46,314 nucleotides of DNA from Rhodobacter sp. NTK016B (GTDB lineage: Bacteria; Pseudomonadota; Alphaproteobacteria; Rhodobacterales; Rhodobacteraceae), in NCBI RefSeq assembly GCF_017303295.1, contig NZ_JAFKOK010000024.1, forward strand, positions 1 to 46,314, read 5' to 3'. The translations under genes and the position numbers were made by a program. Below, piece by piece: positions 32,402 to 42,098 of the stretch (position 1 is the first letter of the stretch; every line of letters begins with the position of its first letter). The notes below the pieces were generated by a model, which was not told the DNA's origin, ran no database searches, and saw nothing but the letters and a program-made list of their open reading frames with translations.

Positions 32402-35400
32402 ATGCACGTCCTGTTCCGCGAAAGCCACGGGCTCGACGAGGCCGCCACGCCGCAGGATCTGGGCCAGACGCCCGCCGATCTTGTCGTGCTGTCGTTCTCG
32501 GATTCCGACCTTGGGGCTTTCGCGGCGGGCTGGCATCGGGCGGCGGGCAGCCTGCCCACGCTCAGACTGGCCAATCTGGCCGCGCTGAAGCATCCGCTGT
32601 CGGTCGATACCTATATCGATCAGACGCTTAGCGGTGCCAAGGGCGTGTTGATCCGGCTGATCGGTGGCGTCCCCTATTGGTCCTACGGGCTGCAACAAGT
32701 GCAGGCGCTGGCGCAGCGTAGCGACATCGCGCTGGCGGTTTTGCCCGCCGATGGCCGCGCCGATCCCCGGCTCGATGCGCTCAGCACGCTGCCGGTATCG
32801 ACCCTGCGGCGGTTGCAGCATCTGTGCGATCAGGGCGGCGCGGTGGCGGCGCAGGCGGCGCTGCAACAATTCGCGCTGGCCTGCGGGCTGTATGCGCCGC
32901 CGGTGCGCGGGATCCGCGTCACGCCAGAGGTCGGCGGCTGGACGCCCGAGGGCATCACCTGCCCCGCCGCGCTGGCCTTCGTTACCCCGGAGTCTGGCGA
33001 CCGGCCGCGTATTCTTCTGACCTTTTACCGCGCCTATCTGACCGCGGCCGATACCGAGCCGCTGGAACAGATCGCGCGCGCCTTCGATGCGGCGGGTTAC
33101 GACGTGATCGGTCTGTTCGCGCCGTCGCTCAAGGCGCCGCAGGCGCGCGGCTGGCTGCAGCGCTGGGTCGACCACCTTGCCCCCGCCGCGATCGTCAACG
33201 CCACGGCCTTCAGCGGGCGCGATGGCGGGGCCTCGCCGCTGGATGCGGGCAATGTGCCGGTGTTTCAGGTCGCACTGGCCACCAACCCGCGCAAGGCTTG
33301 GGACGAATCGGATCGCGGCCTGTCGCCCGCCGATCTGGCCATGCATGTCGTGCTGCCCGAAGTGGACGGGCGGATCTTCGGGTCAGTCGTCAGCTTCAAG
33401 GGCGCGTCCGATCCCGACCCCGATCTGCAATTCGCCCGGACCCTGCACCGGGCTGAGCCCGAGCGCATCGCCGCCCTGACCGCGCGGGTCACCGGCTGGC
33501 ACGCTCTGGCCACCCTGCCCCCTGCGCAGAAGCGCGTTGCGCTGGTTCTGTCCACCTATCCCGGCAAGGGATGGCAGATGGCGCATGCCGTGGGCCTCGA
33601 CGCCCTGGAATCGGCGCGTGCGATCCTGACCAGCTTGCGGGCGCAGGGCCATAACATCGCCGACGCCGATCCGCGCGCACTGGAAACCACGCGCATCGAC
33701 TGGCCGCTCGACGCCTATCGGCAGGCGCTTTCTGCCCTTCCGCAAAGCCTGCAGGAAGAGATCCACACCCTCTGGGGCGACGCACAGGACGATCCCGACC
33801 TCAGCAACGGGGCCTTTCAGTTTGCCGCGATCCGGGCCGGGCGTGCCCTCATCGCCCTGCAGCCCGAACGCGGCACGCCCATGCTGCGCGAAAACGATTA
33901 CCACGACGTTACGAAGACCCCGCGCCACGCCTATGTGGCCTTCTATCTATGGCTGCGCGAACAGGCCGATGCGCTGGTTCATATCGGCGCGCATGGCACG
34001 CTGGAATGGCTGCCGGGCAAGTCGGTCGCGCTGTCGGATGCCTGCTGGCCCGAGGCGCTGACGCGCGGACTGCCGGTGATCTATCCGTTCATCGTCAACG
34101 ATCCCGGCGAGGCCGCGCAGGCCAAGCGGCGGATCGGCGCGGTGACCATCGGCCATGTGCCGCCGCCGATGACCGAGGCGCAGACGGGCGCCGGGATGAC
34201 CCATCTGGAAGCGCTGCTCGATGAATTCTCGAATGCCGACGGTCTGGACCCCGCGCGCCGCGACAGGCTGCAGCAGGACATCCGCGCCGAGGCGCAGGCT
34301 TTGGGGCTTGAGGCCGAGCTGGGCCTGACCACCGCCACCTCGCTGGCCGAGGCGATCACCCGCATCGACCGTTTCGTCTGCGACGTGAAGGAAAGCCAGT
34401 TCGGCGAGGGGCTGCATGTCTTCGGCACCGGCGAGCATGGCGCGCAAGAAACCGAGGGCCTGAGCCGGGCGCTGTCGGGCCGTTTCGTTCTGCCCGGCCC
34501 CTCGGGTTCGCCATGGCGGGGGCGCAGGGACGTGCTGCCCACGGGGCGCAACCTGTTCACCACCGATCCCCGCGCCGTGCCCACCCGCGCCGCCTATGCG
34601 CAAGGCGTGAAACTGGCCGAGGAGCTGGTGCGCCGCCATTTGCAGGATCAGGGCGACTGGCCGCGCAATCTGGTGATCGACCTGTGGGGCAGTGCGACGA
34701 TGCGCACGGCGGGCGAGGAATTCGCCATGGCGCTGCATTTGCTGGGTGCAAAGCCGGTCTGGGACGGAGAGTCGGGGCGCGTCAGCGGCGTCGAGATCTT
34801 GCCGATCGCCGAGCTCGACCGCCCCCGGCTGGACGTGACCCTGCGGGTGAGCGGCCTGTTCCGCGACGTGTTCCCCGAACTGTCGAGCCTCTTCGCCACC
34901 GCCGTCAAGGCACTGGCCCAGCGCGACGAGGCGCCCGACTGGAACCCCTATGCAGGGCGCGACGATCTGAACCGCGTCTACGGGCCGAAACCGGGCACCT
35001 ACGGGCTGTCGATGGGCGAGACGGCGGACACCTATACGCCGGAAGCCCGGCAGGCCGCGGGCGAGGCATGGCTGAACGCCAGCGCGCACGCGCTCGATAC
35101 CAGCGAGGAAGACGCCGAGGGGCTGAAAGCCCGCGTGCGCAATGCCGACGCGTTCGTGCATTTGCAGGACCTGCCCGAAACCGACCTGCTGCTGGCCGCC
35201 GATTACGCCGCGCACGAAGCCGGTTTCGCTGCGGCGCAGCAGATCACCGGGGGAGAGGCCGCGCTCTATCACCTCGATGCCCGCGACCCGGCCAAGCCCG
35301 CAGCCCGCACCCTGACCGAGGAGCTCGCCCGCGTCGTGCGCGCGCGTGCCGCCAATCCGAAATGGATCGACGGCATGATGAACCACGGCTTCCGGGGCGC

Positions 35401-35641
35401 GGCCGAGATCGCCGCGACGCTCGATCATCTGGGCGCCTTCGCCCATCTGGCCAAGGCCGTGCCGCCCCAGCTTTTCGACCTGTATCACGAGGCCACGCTG
35501 GGCCGGGACGATGTGCTGGCCTTCCTCGAGCGGGAAAACCCGCAGGCGCTGGCGGCGATGCAGGCACGCTTTGCCGCCTTGCACGCGGCGGGGCTGTGGT
35601 CCACACGAAGGAATTCGATCCTTGCGGGGCTGACGAAATGA
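32402..35641 (+). CDS. cobN: Cobaltochelatase large subunit CobN
   Basis: CobN, with CobS and CobT, inserts cobalt into hydrogenobyrinic acid a,c-diamide using ATP. The 1079-residue protein is a CobN/BchH-type chelatase: LSTYPGKGWQMAHAVGLDAL, PVFQVALATNPRKAWDESDRG, HIGAHGTLEWLPGKSVALSD, PFIVNDPGEAAQAKRR, LRVSGLFRDVFPELSSLFAT and VYGPKPGTYGLSMGE are family blocks. It is shorter than the Pseudomonas denitrificans protein (about 1,275) but complete in the core. cobS and cobT are not in the window. The stop overlaps the cobG start as ATGA. Confidence 0.96.
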   Translation: MHVLFRESHGLDEAATPQDLGQTPADLVVLSFSDSDLGAFAAGWHRAAGSLPTLRLANLAALKHPLSVDTYIDQTLSGAKGVLIRLIGGVPYWSYGLQQVQALAQRSDIALAVLPADGRADPRLDALSTLPVSTLRRLQHLCDQGGAVAAQAALQQFALACGLYAPPVRGIRVTPEVGGWTPEGITCPAALAFVTPESGDRPRILLTFYRAYLTAADTEPLEQIARAFDAAGYDVIGLFAPSLKAPQARGWLQRWVDHLAPAAIVNATAFSGRDGGASPLDAGNVPVFQVALATNPRKAWDESDRGLSPADLAMHVVLPEVDGRIFGSVVSFKGASDPDPDLQFARTLHRAEPERIAALTARVTGWHALATLPPAQKRVALVLSTYPGKGWQMAHAVGLDALESARAILTSLRAQGHNIADADPRALETTRIDWPLDAYRQALSALPQSLQEEIHTLWGDAQDDPDLSNGAFQFAAIRAGRALIALQPERGTPMLRENDYHDVTKTPRHAYVAFYLWLREQADALVHIGAHGTLEWLPGKSVALSDACWPEALTRGLPVIYPFIVNDPGEAAQAKRRIGAVTIGHVPPPMTEAQTGAGMTHLEALLDEFSNADGLDPARRDRLQQDIRAEAQALGLEAELGLTTATSLAEAITRIDRFVCDVKESQFGEGLHVFGTGEHGAQETEGLSRALSGRFVLPGPSGSPWRGRRDVLPTGRNLFTTDPRAVPTRAAYAQGVKLAEELVRRHLQDQGDWPRNLVIDLWGSATMRTAGEEFAMALHLLGAKPVWDGESGRVSGVEILPIAELDRPRLDVTLRVSGLFRDVFPELSSLFATAVKALAQRDEAPDWNPYAGRDDLNRVYGPKPGTYGLSMGETADTYTPEARQAAGEAWLNASAHALDTSEEDAEGLKARVRNADAFVHLQDLPETDLLLAADYAAHEAGFAAAQQITGGEAALYHLDARDPAKPAARTLTEELARVVRARAANPKWIDGMMNHGFRGAAEIAATLDHLGAFAHLAKAVPPQLFDLYHEATLGRDDVLAFLERENPQALAAMQARFAALHAAGLWSTRRNSILAGLTK

Positions 35642-36777
35642 GTGTCGCAACACGCTTCAGTATCAAGGGCTGGTGCCCCGGCGCGCTGCGTCCGATGCTG
35701 TCGGGCGACGGCTATGTCGTGCGGGTGCGCCCCCGGCTGGCCGAGCTGAGCGCCGCGCAGGCGCTGGGCCTGTGCGCGGCGGCCCGGACGCATGGTGCGG
35801 GGCTGATCGACCTGACAAACCGCGCCAATGTCCAGATCCGCGGCGTGACCGAGGACGCTTGGCCCGACCTGATCGACGCGCTGACCGCGCTGGGCCTGAT
35901 CGACCGCGATATCGACACCGAGACCCGGCGCAACATCGTCACCGCGCCGAACTGGGACGAGGGCGACGATACCCACCGGCTGAGCACCGAGCTGATCGCC
36001 CGGCTGGCTGAGCTACCCGAGCTTCCGCCGAAGATGGGCTTTGCCATCGACGCGGGCGCGGGACCGCTCTTGCAGGACGTGCCGTCCGATTTCCGCATCG
36101 AGCGCGGCACCGATCGCCGTCTGATTCTGCGGCCCGACGGACGCGAGACAGGCCTGACCCTGATGCCGGGAACCGAGATCGACACGCTGATCCGGCTGTG
36201 CCACTGGTTCATCGCCTCGGGCGGCGCGCAGGCCGGCCGCATGGCCCGCCACGAAGCCCCTCTGCCCGACTGGGCGCAAGACCTGCAGCCCCCCGCACCC
36301 GCCCGCGCGCCGCTGACCCCGGGCCCGCAGGCGCTGGGCATGGTGCAGGGCTGCGCTTTCGGGCAGGTCCGCGCCGACGACCTTGCCGCCGCGATCACGG
36401 CGAGCGGCACCAGCGCCCTGCGCATCACCCCGTGGCGCGCGCTGTTGATGCTGGGCGCAAATCCCGGCCCGCAACCGGGCCTGATTGCCGACCCGCAGGC
36501 GCCCGAGCTGACCACCGATGCCTGCCCCGGCGCCCCTTTCTGCCCGCAGGCGAGTGTCGAGACCCGCGCGCTGGCGCGCACCCTCGCCCCCCATGTCCAA
36601 GGCCGCCTGCATGTCAGCGGCTGCGCCAAGGGCTGCGCGCGGCCCGCACCCGCCGATGTCGTCATCACCGGCGAAAACGGCGCTTACGGCATGGCGACGC
36701 ATGCCCGCGCGGGCGATCCAATGACCCAAACCGGGCTGAGCGCCGATGACCTGCTTGCCCATTTCGGAGCCCGATGA
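35638..36777 (+). CDS. cobG: Precorrin-3B synthase (CobG)
   Basis: CobG hydroxylates and lactonises precorrin-3A with oxygen, the step that prepares ring contraction in the aerobic pathway. The 379-residue protein resembles sulfite/nitrite reductases, with ferredoxin-like repeats (GAGLIDLTNRANVQIRGVTE) and the [4Fe-4S] cysteines in DACPGAPFCPQAS and HVSGCAKGCARP. It is shorter than the P. denitrificans protein (about 459). Its presence, rather than the flavoprotein CobZ known from Rhodobacter capsulatus, fixes the pathway type. ATG 35638 overlaps the cobN stop. Confidence 0.94.
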   Translation: MSVATRFSIKGWCPGALRPMLSGDGYVVRVRPRLAELSAAQALGLCAAARTHGAGLIDLTNRANVQIRGVTEDAWPDLIDALTALGLIDRDIDTETRRNIVTAPNWDEGDDTHRLSTELIARLAELPELPPKMGFAIDAGAGPLLQDVPSDFRIERGTDRRLILRPDGRETGLTLMPGTEIDTLIRLCHWFIASGGAQAGRMARHEAPLPDWAQDLQPPAPARAPLTPGPQALGMVQGCAFGQVRADDLAAAITASGTSALRITPWRALLMLGANPGPQPGLIADPQAPELTTDACPGAPFCPQASVETRALARTLAPHVQGRLHVSGCAKGCARPAPADVVITGENGAYGMATHARAGDPMTQTGLSADDLLAHFGAR

Positions 36778-37407
36778 ATGCCCTGGACTTATGAAACCGA
36801 CGGCGCGGCGATCTATCGTCAGTCCTTTGCCACGATCCGCGCCGAGGCCGATCTGGGCCGCTTCGACGCCGACGAGGAACAGGTCGTCGTCCGCATGATC
36901 CACGCCGCCGGGATGGTCGGGCTGGAGAGCTTCGTGAAGATGACGCCCGGTTTCGTGACCGCCGCGCGCGCGGCGCTGGAAAACGGCGCGCCGATCCTGT
37001 GCGACGCGCGCATGGTGTCCGAAGGCGTCACCCGCTTCCGCCTGCCCGCCGAGAACCCGGTGATCTGCACCCTGCACGACCCGGAAGTCCCCGATATGGC
37101 CAAGGCCATGTCCAACACCCGGTCGGCCGCCGCGCTGGAACTCTGGCGCCCGCATCTGGACGGCGCGCTGGTCGCCATCGGCAACGCGCCCACCGCGTTG
37201 TTCCACTTGCTCAACATGCTCGAAGACCCTGATTGCCCGCGCCCGGCGGCAATCATCGGCTGCCCGGTGGGCTTCGTCGGCGCGATCGAATCGAAAGACG
37301 CGCTGTGGCAGGTCCAGCCGGTGCCGTCCTGCATCGTCGAGGGGCGGCTGGGAGGCTCGGCCATCACGGTCGCCGCGATCAACGCCATCGCGAGCCGCAA
37401 GGAATGA
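36778..37407 (+). CDS. cobH: Precorrin-8X methylmutase
   Basis: CobH moves the C11 methyl to C12, giving hydrogenobyrinic acid. The 209-residue length is standard. The catalytic histidine is in VVRMIHAAGMVGLE, and AALENGAPILCDARMVSEGV, AIGNAPTALFHLL and GCPVGFVGAIESKDAL are family blocks. Its ATG follows the cobG stop with no gap, and its TGA overlaps the cobI ATG. Confidence 0.97.
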   Translation: MPWTYETDGAAIYRQSFATIRAEADLGRFDADEEQVVVRMIHAAGMVGLESFVKMTPGFVTAARAALENGAPILCDARMVSEGVTRFRLPAENPVICTLHDPEVPDMAKAMSNTRSAAALELWRPHLDGALVAIGNAPTALFHLLNMLEDPDCPRPAAIIGCPVGFVGAIESKDALWQVQPVPSCIVEGRLGGSAITVAAINAIASRKE

Positions 37408-38138
37408 CCCCCATCTTGAAATCGGGCACCGTTCACGGCGTGGGCCTTGGCCCCGGCGCGCAGGACCTGATGAGCGTGCGCGCCGACCGGCTGATCCGGG
37501 GCGCGAAGCATGTCGCCTATTTCCGCAAGGCCGGGAAACCCGGACAGGCACGCCGCATCGTCGAGGGGATGCTGAGGGACGACGTGGTGGAATTCCCGAT
37601 GGATTATCCCGTCACCACCGAGATCCCGCTGGCCGATCCACGCTATGCCGCGTCGCTGGCCGAGTTCTACGCGGACGTTGCCGCGCATCTGCGCGCGCTG
37701 GCCGAGGGCGGTGAGGATGTCGTCGTGCTGGCCGAGGGCGATCCGTTCTTCTACGGCTCGTTCATGCATCTCTTCACCCGGCTCGAGCCGCATGTGCCCG
37801 TGCGCGTCGTGCCCGGTATCACCGGCATGGCAGCGGCCTGGACTGCGACCGGCGCGCCGATCACATGGGGCGATGATGTGCTGACCGTGGCGCCCGCCAC
37901 ACTGCCCGAGGCCGAGCTGACGGCCCGCATCGCCGATACCGACGCGCTTGTGGTGATGAAGATCGGCCAGAACCTGCCCAAGCTGAAACGCGCCGTCGAG
38001 GCGGCGGGCCGGATGGGCGAGGCTTGGCTGGTGGAATACGCGGCGATGGCGGAAGAACGGGTGTTGAAACTGGCCGAAGTCGACAAGGCCCCCTATTTCT
38101 CGATCGCCATGATCCACGGACAGGGACGCAGGCCATGA
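37404..38138 (+). CDS. cobI: Precorrin-2 C20-methyltransferase
   Basis: CobI methylates precorrin-2 at C20 with S-adenosylmethionine. The 244-residue tetrapyrrole methylase shows HGVGLGPGAQDLMSVRADRL, VVVLAEGDPFFYGSFMHLF, VVPGITGMAAAWTATGAPI and VVMKIGQNLPKLKRAV. ATG 37404 overlaps the cobH stop as ATGA; upstream in-frame codons lie inside cobH. It ends overlapping the cobJ start. Confidence 0.95.
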   Translation: MTPILKSGTVHGVGLGPGAQDLMSVRADRLIRGAKHVAYFRKAGKPGQARRIVEGMLRDDVVEFPMDYPVTTEIPLADPRYAASLAEFYADVAAHLRALAEGGEDVVVLAEGDPFFYGSFMHLFTRLEPHVPVRVVPGITGMAAAWTATGAPITWGDDVLTVAPATLPEAELTARIADTDALVVMKIGQNLPKLKRAVEAAGRMGEAWLVEYAAMAEERVLKLAEVDKAPYFSIAMIHGQGRRP

Positions 38139-38881
38139 CGGGCTGGGTTGTCATCGCCGGACTGGGGCCGGGCCGCGAAACGCTCGTCACGCCCGAGGTG
38201 CGCGACGCGCTGGCCGAGGCTACGGATGTGGTGGGCTATATCCCCTATGTCGCCCGCATAACCCCACGCGAGGGGCTGGTGCTGCACGCCTCGGACAACC
38301 GGGTAGAGCTCGACCGCTCGCGGCATGCGCTGGAAATGGCGGCCGAGGGGAAACGCGTCGTCGTCGTCTCGTCGGGCGATCCCGGCGTCTTCGCCATGGC
38401 CGCCGCCGTGTTCGAGGCGTTGGAGTCGGGCCCCGAGGCGTGGCGCGCGCTGGAAATCCGCGTGCTGCCGGGCATCACCGCGATGCTGGCCGCTGCTGCG
38501 GCGGCGGGCGCGCCCCTGGGCCATGATTTCTGCGCGATCAACCTCAGCGATAACCTGAAACCCTGGGCGCTGATCGAGAAACGCCTGCGGCTGGCCGCCG
38601 AGGCCGATTTCGCCATGGCCTTTTACAATCCCCGCTCGAAATCCCGGCCCGAGGGCTTTACCCGCACGCTGGAAGTCCTGACCGAGACGTGTGGCGACGC
38701 GCGCCCGGTGCTGTTCGCCCGCGCCGTCTCGACCCCCGAACAGGCGCTGCGGATCGTGCCGCTGCCCGACTGCACGCCCGAAATGGCCGATATGCGCACG
38801 ATGGTGATCGTCGGCAATTCGGCGACGCGGGTGATCGACACGCCGCGCGGGCCGATCCTGTACACGCCGAGATCGGTATGA
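38135..38881 (+). CDS. cobJ: Precorrin-3B C17-methyltransferase
   Basis: CobJ methylates C17 and contracts the macrocycle. The 248-residue protein has VIAGLGPGRETLVTPEVRDA, GYIPYVARI, VVSSGDPGVFAMAAAVFEA, VLPGITAMLAAAAAAGAPLG-HDFCAINLSD and MAFYNPRSKSRP, all typical of CobJ/CbiH. ATG 38135 overlaps the cobI stop. It is the last gene of the riboswitch-1 unit; a hairpin and a repeat arm follow. Confidence 0.96.
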   Translation: MTGWVVIAGLGPGRETLVTPEVRDALAEATDVVGYIPYVARITPREGLVLHASDNRVELDRSRHALEMAAEGKRVVVVSSGDPGVFAMAAAVFEALESGPEAWRALEIRVLPGITAMLAAAAAAGAPLGHDFCAINLSDNLKPWALIEKRLRLAAEADFAMAFYNPRSKSRPEGFTRTLEVLTETCGDARPVLFARAVSTPEQALRIVPLPDCTPEMADMRTMVIVGNSATRVIDTPRGPILYTPRSV

Positions 38882-38987
38882 CGCGCGGGGTTTCGCCCTT
38901 CTTGCCCGCTGTCGCGGGCGCGGCGGGCGACCCGGCCGCGCTTCGCGCGGCGACTCTTGCGAAGGGCGCCTCGCTTCGCTCGGCATT

Positions 38988-39004
38988 GGGGGGCGCTGCC
39001 CCCC
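38988..39004. terminator. GC hairpin between cobJ and cobK
   Basis: GGGGGGC (38988-38994) pairs with GCCCCCC (38998-39004) around GCT. It lies between the convergent ends of cobJ and cobK. No U-tract follows, but a similar hairpin followed by CTCCCCCCGG and a repeat arm also occurs after trpS. Confidence 0.5.
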
Positions 39005-39020
39005 GCCTTCGGCTCCCCCC

Positions 39021-39043
39021 GGGATATTTTCGGAACAAAGATG
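39021..39043 (+). repeat. Single arm of the dispersed repeat family (copy F)
   Basis: GGGATATTTTCGG (39021-39033) followed by AACAAAGATG closely matches the left arm of copy A after trpS. It ends two bases before the cobK stop and lies downstream of cobJ. Confidence 0.55.
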
Positions 39044-39045
39044 CG

Positions 39046-39777
39046 CTAGGCGCTGAGCCAGGTCAGAACATCCGCGATCTCGTGCACTTCATGGCGCGGC
39101 GGAAGGCTGGGGCGGTCGATCATCAGGACCGGCAGGCCCAGCGCGCGCGCGGCGTCGAGTTTGGAAACAGAGCCCGTGCCGCCCGCGTTCTTCGACACCA
39201 CGAGGTCGATCTTGTGGTCACGCATCAGGGCCGCGTCGGCCTCGGCGCTGAACGGGCCGCGATCGACAACGACCACGTGATGGGGCAGCGGCGGCGTTTC
39301 CTTGGGGTCATCGACGAGGCGCAGCAGGTAATGGTGCTGCGGCTGGGGCGCGAATTCGTGGATATGCATCCGGCCGATCGCCAGCATGACATGGCGCGCC
39401 GGTCCCGCCAGCGCCGCAACCGCCGCCGGGATATCCGCGACGCGCTGCCAGTCGTCACCGGGGCCGGGCTGCCATGCAGGGCGCGTCAGGGCGATCAGGG
39501 GCGTGCCGCTATCGGCGCAGGCATTGACGGCGTTGGTGCTCATCTGCGCGGCGAAGGGATGGGTGGCATCGACCACATGCGTCACCGCGTGCTGGCGGAT
39601 ATAGTCGCGCAGCCCCGCCACGCCGCCGAAACCGCCGATCCGCACCGGGATAGGTTGCGCCTTGGGGCGCTCGACCCGGCCCATATAGCTGAGCGTCGCG
39701 GGGATCTGCGCCTCGGCCAGCGCCTGCGCGAGTGCGCTCGCCTCGGTCGTGCCGCCGAGCAGAAGGACATTGGGCAT
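39046..39777 (-). CDS. cobK: Precorrin-6A reductase
   Basis: CobK reduces precorrin-6A to dihydro-precorrin-6A with NADPH. The 243-residue protein starts [20 protein letters not shown], the NADPH-binding site, and has VVDATHPFAAQMSTNA, ALTRPAWQPG, VVVDRGPFSAEADAALM and LVVSKNAGGTGSVSKLDAA. The ATG at 39777-39775 overlaps the cobL ATG on the other strand. GGAG for cobK lies within cobL coding sequence. It is the only pathway gene in the block on the minus strand besides cobO. Confidence 0.95.
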   Translation of the reverse strand: MPNVLLLGGTTEASALAQALAEAQIPATLSYMGRVERPKAQPIPVRIGGFGGVAGLRDYIRQHAVTHVVDATHPFAAQMSTNAVNACADSGTPLIALTRPAWQPGPGDDWQRVADIPAAVAALAGPARHVMLAIGRMHIHEFAPQPQHHYLLRLVDDPKETPPLPHHVVVVDRGPFSAEADAALMRDHKIDLVVSKNAGGTGSVSKLDAARALGLPVLMIDRPSLPPRHEVHEIADVLTWLSA

Positions 39778-40972
39778 GGCTGACACTCCGTGGCTGACCA
39801 TTCTGGGTTTGGGCGAAGATGGCCCCAAGGGGCTGACGGATGCAAGCCGTGCGGCGCTGGACGCGGCCGAAGTGGTCATGGGACCGCCGCGCCACCTGTC
39901 GCTGCTGCCCGAGACGGGCGCCGAGCAGGTCGAATGGCCCGTGCCCTTCGCCGACGGGGTGCCGTTGCTGCTGGCCCATCGCGGGCGGCAGGTGGTGATG
40001 CTGGCCTCGGGTGATCCGTTCTGGTTCGGCGCGGGAACGGTGGTGACGCAGGCGCTGGCGCAGGGGGAATGGACCGCCCTGCCCGGCCTGTCCTGCTTCT
40101 CGCTGGCCGCCGCGCGGATGGGCTGGGGGCTGGAACAGGTCGCCTGTCTGGGCCTGCACGCGGCGCCCTTCGCCCGGCTGCGCCCCCTGCTGGCACCGGG
40201 GGCGCGGGCCATCGTCACTTTGCGCGACGGGACGGCGGTGGCGGGGCTGGCGGGCTATCTGGACGGGGCGGGATTCGGCGCGTCGGTACTGCATGTGCTC
40301 GAAGCGCTGGGGGGTCCGCGCGAGCGGGTGCGCCGCGTGACGGCCCGAGGTTACGCGCTGGACGATGTGCAGCACCCGGTCGCGGTCGCCATCGAGGTGG
40401 CGGGCGAGGGCGCGGTGCTGAGTTTGGCCTCGGGCCGGGCGGATGACTGGTTCACGCATGACGGGCAGATCACCAAGCGGCCTGTGCGGGCGCTGGCCTT
40501 GTCAGCGCTGGCACCGAAGCCCGGCGAATTGCTGTGGGATATCGGCGCGGGGTCGGGGTCTATCGGGATCGAATGGCTGCTGAGCCACCCGTCGCTGCGC
40601 GCCATCGGGTTTGAGGGCAACGCCGAGCGCGCGGCGCGGGCGCGCGAGAATGCAGAGGCGCTGGGGGTCGAGCGGCTGCAGATCGTCGAGGGCCGCGCGC
40701 CCGAGGTGCTGGAGGGTCAGCCCCTGCCCGACGCGGTCTTCGTCGGCGGCGGGCTGTCGCAGGCCTTGCTGGAGCGGCTTTACACCCTGCCCTCGGGCAC
40801 GCGGCTGGTCGCCCACGCGGTGACGCTGGAATCCGAGGCCCTACTGGCGCAGGCGCAGGCGGCGAAGGGCGGCAGCCTGTTGCGTGCCGAACTGGCCGAG
40901 GCGCAGCCGCTGGGCCAGAGGCGCGGCTGGAAATCGGCCTATCCGATCGTGCAATGGAGCGTCACGCTATGA
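39776..40972 (+). CDS. cobL: Precorrin-6Y C5,15-methyltransferase (decarboxylating)
   Basis: CobL is a fusion of the CbiE and CbiT types: it methylates C5 and C15 and removes the C12 acetate carboxyl. In the 398-residue protein the N-terminal half has [20 protein letters not shown] and [17 protein letters not shown], and the C-terminal Rossmann methylase has [24 protein letters not shown] 39776 is chosen from homology and AAGGA upstream; that site lies inside cobK on the other strand. The stop overlaps cobE as ATGA. Confidence 0.95.
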   Translation: MADTPWLTILGLGEDGPKGLTDASRAALDAAEVVMGPPRHLSLLPETGAEQVEWPVPFADGVPLLLAHRGRQVVMLASGDPFWFGAGTVVTQALAQGEWTALPGLSCFSLAAARMGWGLEQVACLGLHAAPFARLRPLLAPGARAIVTLRDGTAVAGLAGYLDGAGFGASVLHVLEALGGPRERVRRVTARGYALDDVQHPVAVAIEVAGEGAVLSLASGRADDWFTHDGQITKRPVRALALSALAPKPGELLWDIGAGSGSIGIEWLLSHPSLRAIGFEGNAERAARARENAEALGVERLQIVEGRAPEVLEGQPLPDAVFVGGGLSQALLERLYTLPSGTRLVAHAVTLESEALLAQAQAAKGGSLLRAELAEAQPLGQRRGWKSAYPIVQWSVTL

Positions 40973-41316
40973 TCGTCGCGGGTTTCGGCTTCTCTACCCG
41001 CGCGACGCTGGCGTCGCTGCAGGGCGCGCTGGCTGCGACCGGGGGCACGCCCGGCGCGCTGGCGACGCTGGCCGACAAGGCCCCGGCGCTGGCGCCGCTG
41101 GCACGCAAGATGAACCTGCCGTTGATCGAGGTCTCAGGCCCCCTGCCCGACACGCCCACGCAATCGCCCGCCAGCCTGAGCGCGCGCGGCACTGGTTCCG
41201 TGGCCGAGGCCTGCGCGCTTGCCGCGGCGGGGCCGGGCGCGTATCTGATGGCCCCGCGCGCAGTCTCGCCCGACGGGCTTGCCACCTGCGCGCTTGCGAA
41301 AGGAAACGGCCAATGA
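40969..41316 (+). CDS. cobE: Cobalamin biosynthesis protein CobE
   Basis: A 115-residue protein of the CobE/GbiG C-terminal type. [20 protein letters not shown] is the start, [21 protein letters not shown] and the end block [20 protein letters not shown] match CobE. CobE has been suggested to bind a pathway intermediate, but its role is not settled. Both ends overlap neighbours as ATGA (cobL and cobM), implying coupled translation. Confidence 0.93.
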   Translation: MIVAGFGFSTRATLASLQGALAATGGTPGALATLADKAPALAPLARKMNLPLIEVSGPLPDTPTQSPASLSARGTGSVAEACALAAAGPGAYLMAPRAVSPDGLATCALAKGNGQ

Positions 41317-42098
41317 GTGTTCATTTCGTCGGCGCCGGTCCGGGCGCGCCCGACCTGCTCACCCTTCGGGGCCGCGATATCATCGCCGCCTGTCCCGTCT
41401 GCCTGTATGCCGGGTCGCTGGTGCCCGAGGCGGTGCTGGAGCATTGCCCCGAAGGCGCGGAGATCGTGAACACGGCGCCGCTGTCGCTGGATCAGATCAT
41501 GGCGGTGATCGCCGGGGCGCATGAAAAGGGTCAGGACGTGGCGCGGCTGCATTCGGGCGACCTGTCGGTCTATTCGGCGATGGGCGAGCAGCTCAGGCGC
41601 CTGCGCGAGATGGGCATTCCCTATACTGTGACACCGGGCGTGCCCGCCTTTGCCGCCGCCGCCGCCGCTTTGGGATCCGAACTGACCCTGCCGAGCCTTG
41701 CGCAATCGGTGGTGCTGACCCGCACGCCGGGCCGCGCCAGCGCCATGCCCGAAGGCGAAACGCTGACGAATTTCGCCGCCACCGGGGCGACGTTGTGCAT
41801 CCACCTGTCGATCCACAATCTTGAACGCACGGTGGCCGATCTGACGCCCGCCTACGGCGCCGATTGCCCGGTTGCCGTGGTCTGGCGCGCGACATGGCCC
41901 GAGCAGCGGATTGTGCGCGGCACGCTGGGCACTATCGAGGCACAGGTCGCGGGGTCAATGGAGCGCACGGCGCTGATCCTTGTCGGGCCGGCGCTGGCGG
42001 GCGAAGGGTTCGAGGAAAGCTGCCTTTACGCCGTCGATTACGACCGCCGCTTCCGGCCACAAAACGCGGATTCGGTCTATGCGGGGTCGAAAGAATGA
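41313..42098 (+). CDS. cobM: Precorrin-4 C11-methyltransferase
   Basis: CobM methylates C11. The 261-residue protein shows [75 protein letters not shown] and [17 protein letters not shown], diagnostic of CobM/CbiF. ATG 41313 overlaps the cobE stop; the TGA overlaps the cobB start. Confidence 0.96.
   Translation: MSVHFVGAGPGAPDLLTLRGRDIIAACPVCLYAGSLVPEAVLEHCPEGAEIVNTAPLSLDQIMAVIAGAHEKGQDVARLHSGDLSVYSAMGEQLRRLREMGIPYTVTPGVPAFAAAAAALGSELTLPSLAQSVVLTRTPGRASAMPEGETLTNFAATGATLCIHLSIHNLERTVADLTPAYGADCPVAVVWRATWPEQRIVRGTLGTIEAQVAGSMERTALILVGPALAGEGFEESCLYAVDYDRRFRPQNADSVYAGSKE

Noticed and set aside
31307-33346. Long minus-strand open frame opposite cobW and cobN
   Set aside because: Antisense to proteins with clear CobW and CobN signatures; no own motif.
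34513-35637. Long in-frame extension of cobG into cobN
   Set aside because: This part is a frame shadow of cobN; CobG homology starts at 35638 with an ATGA overlap.
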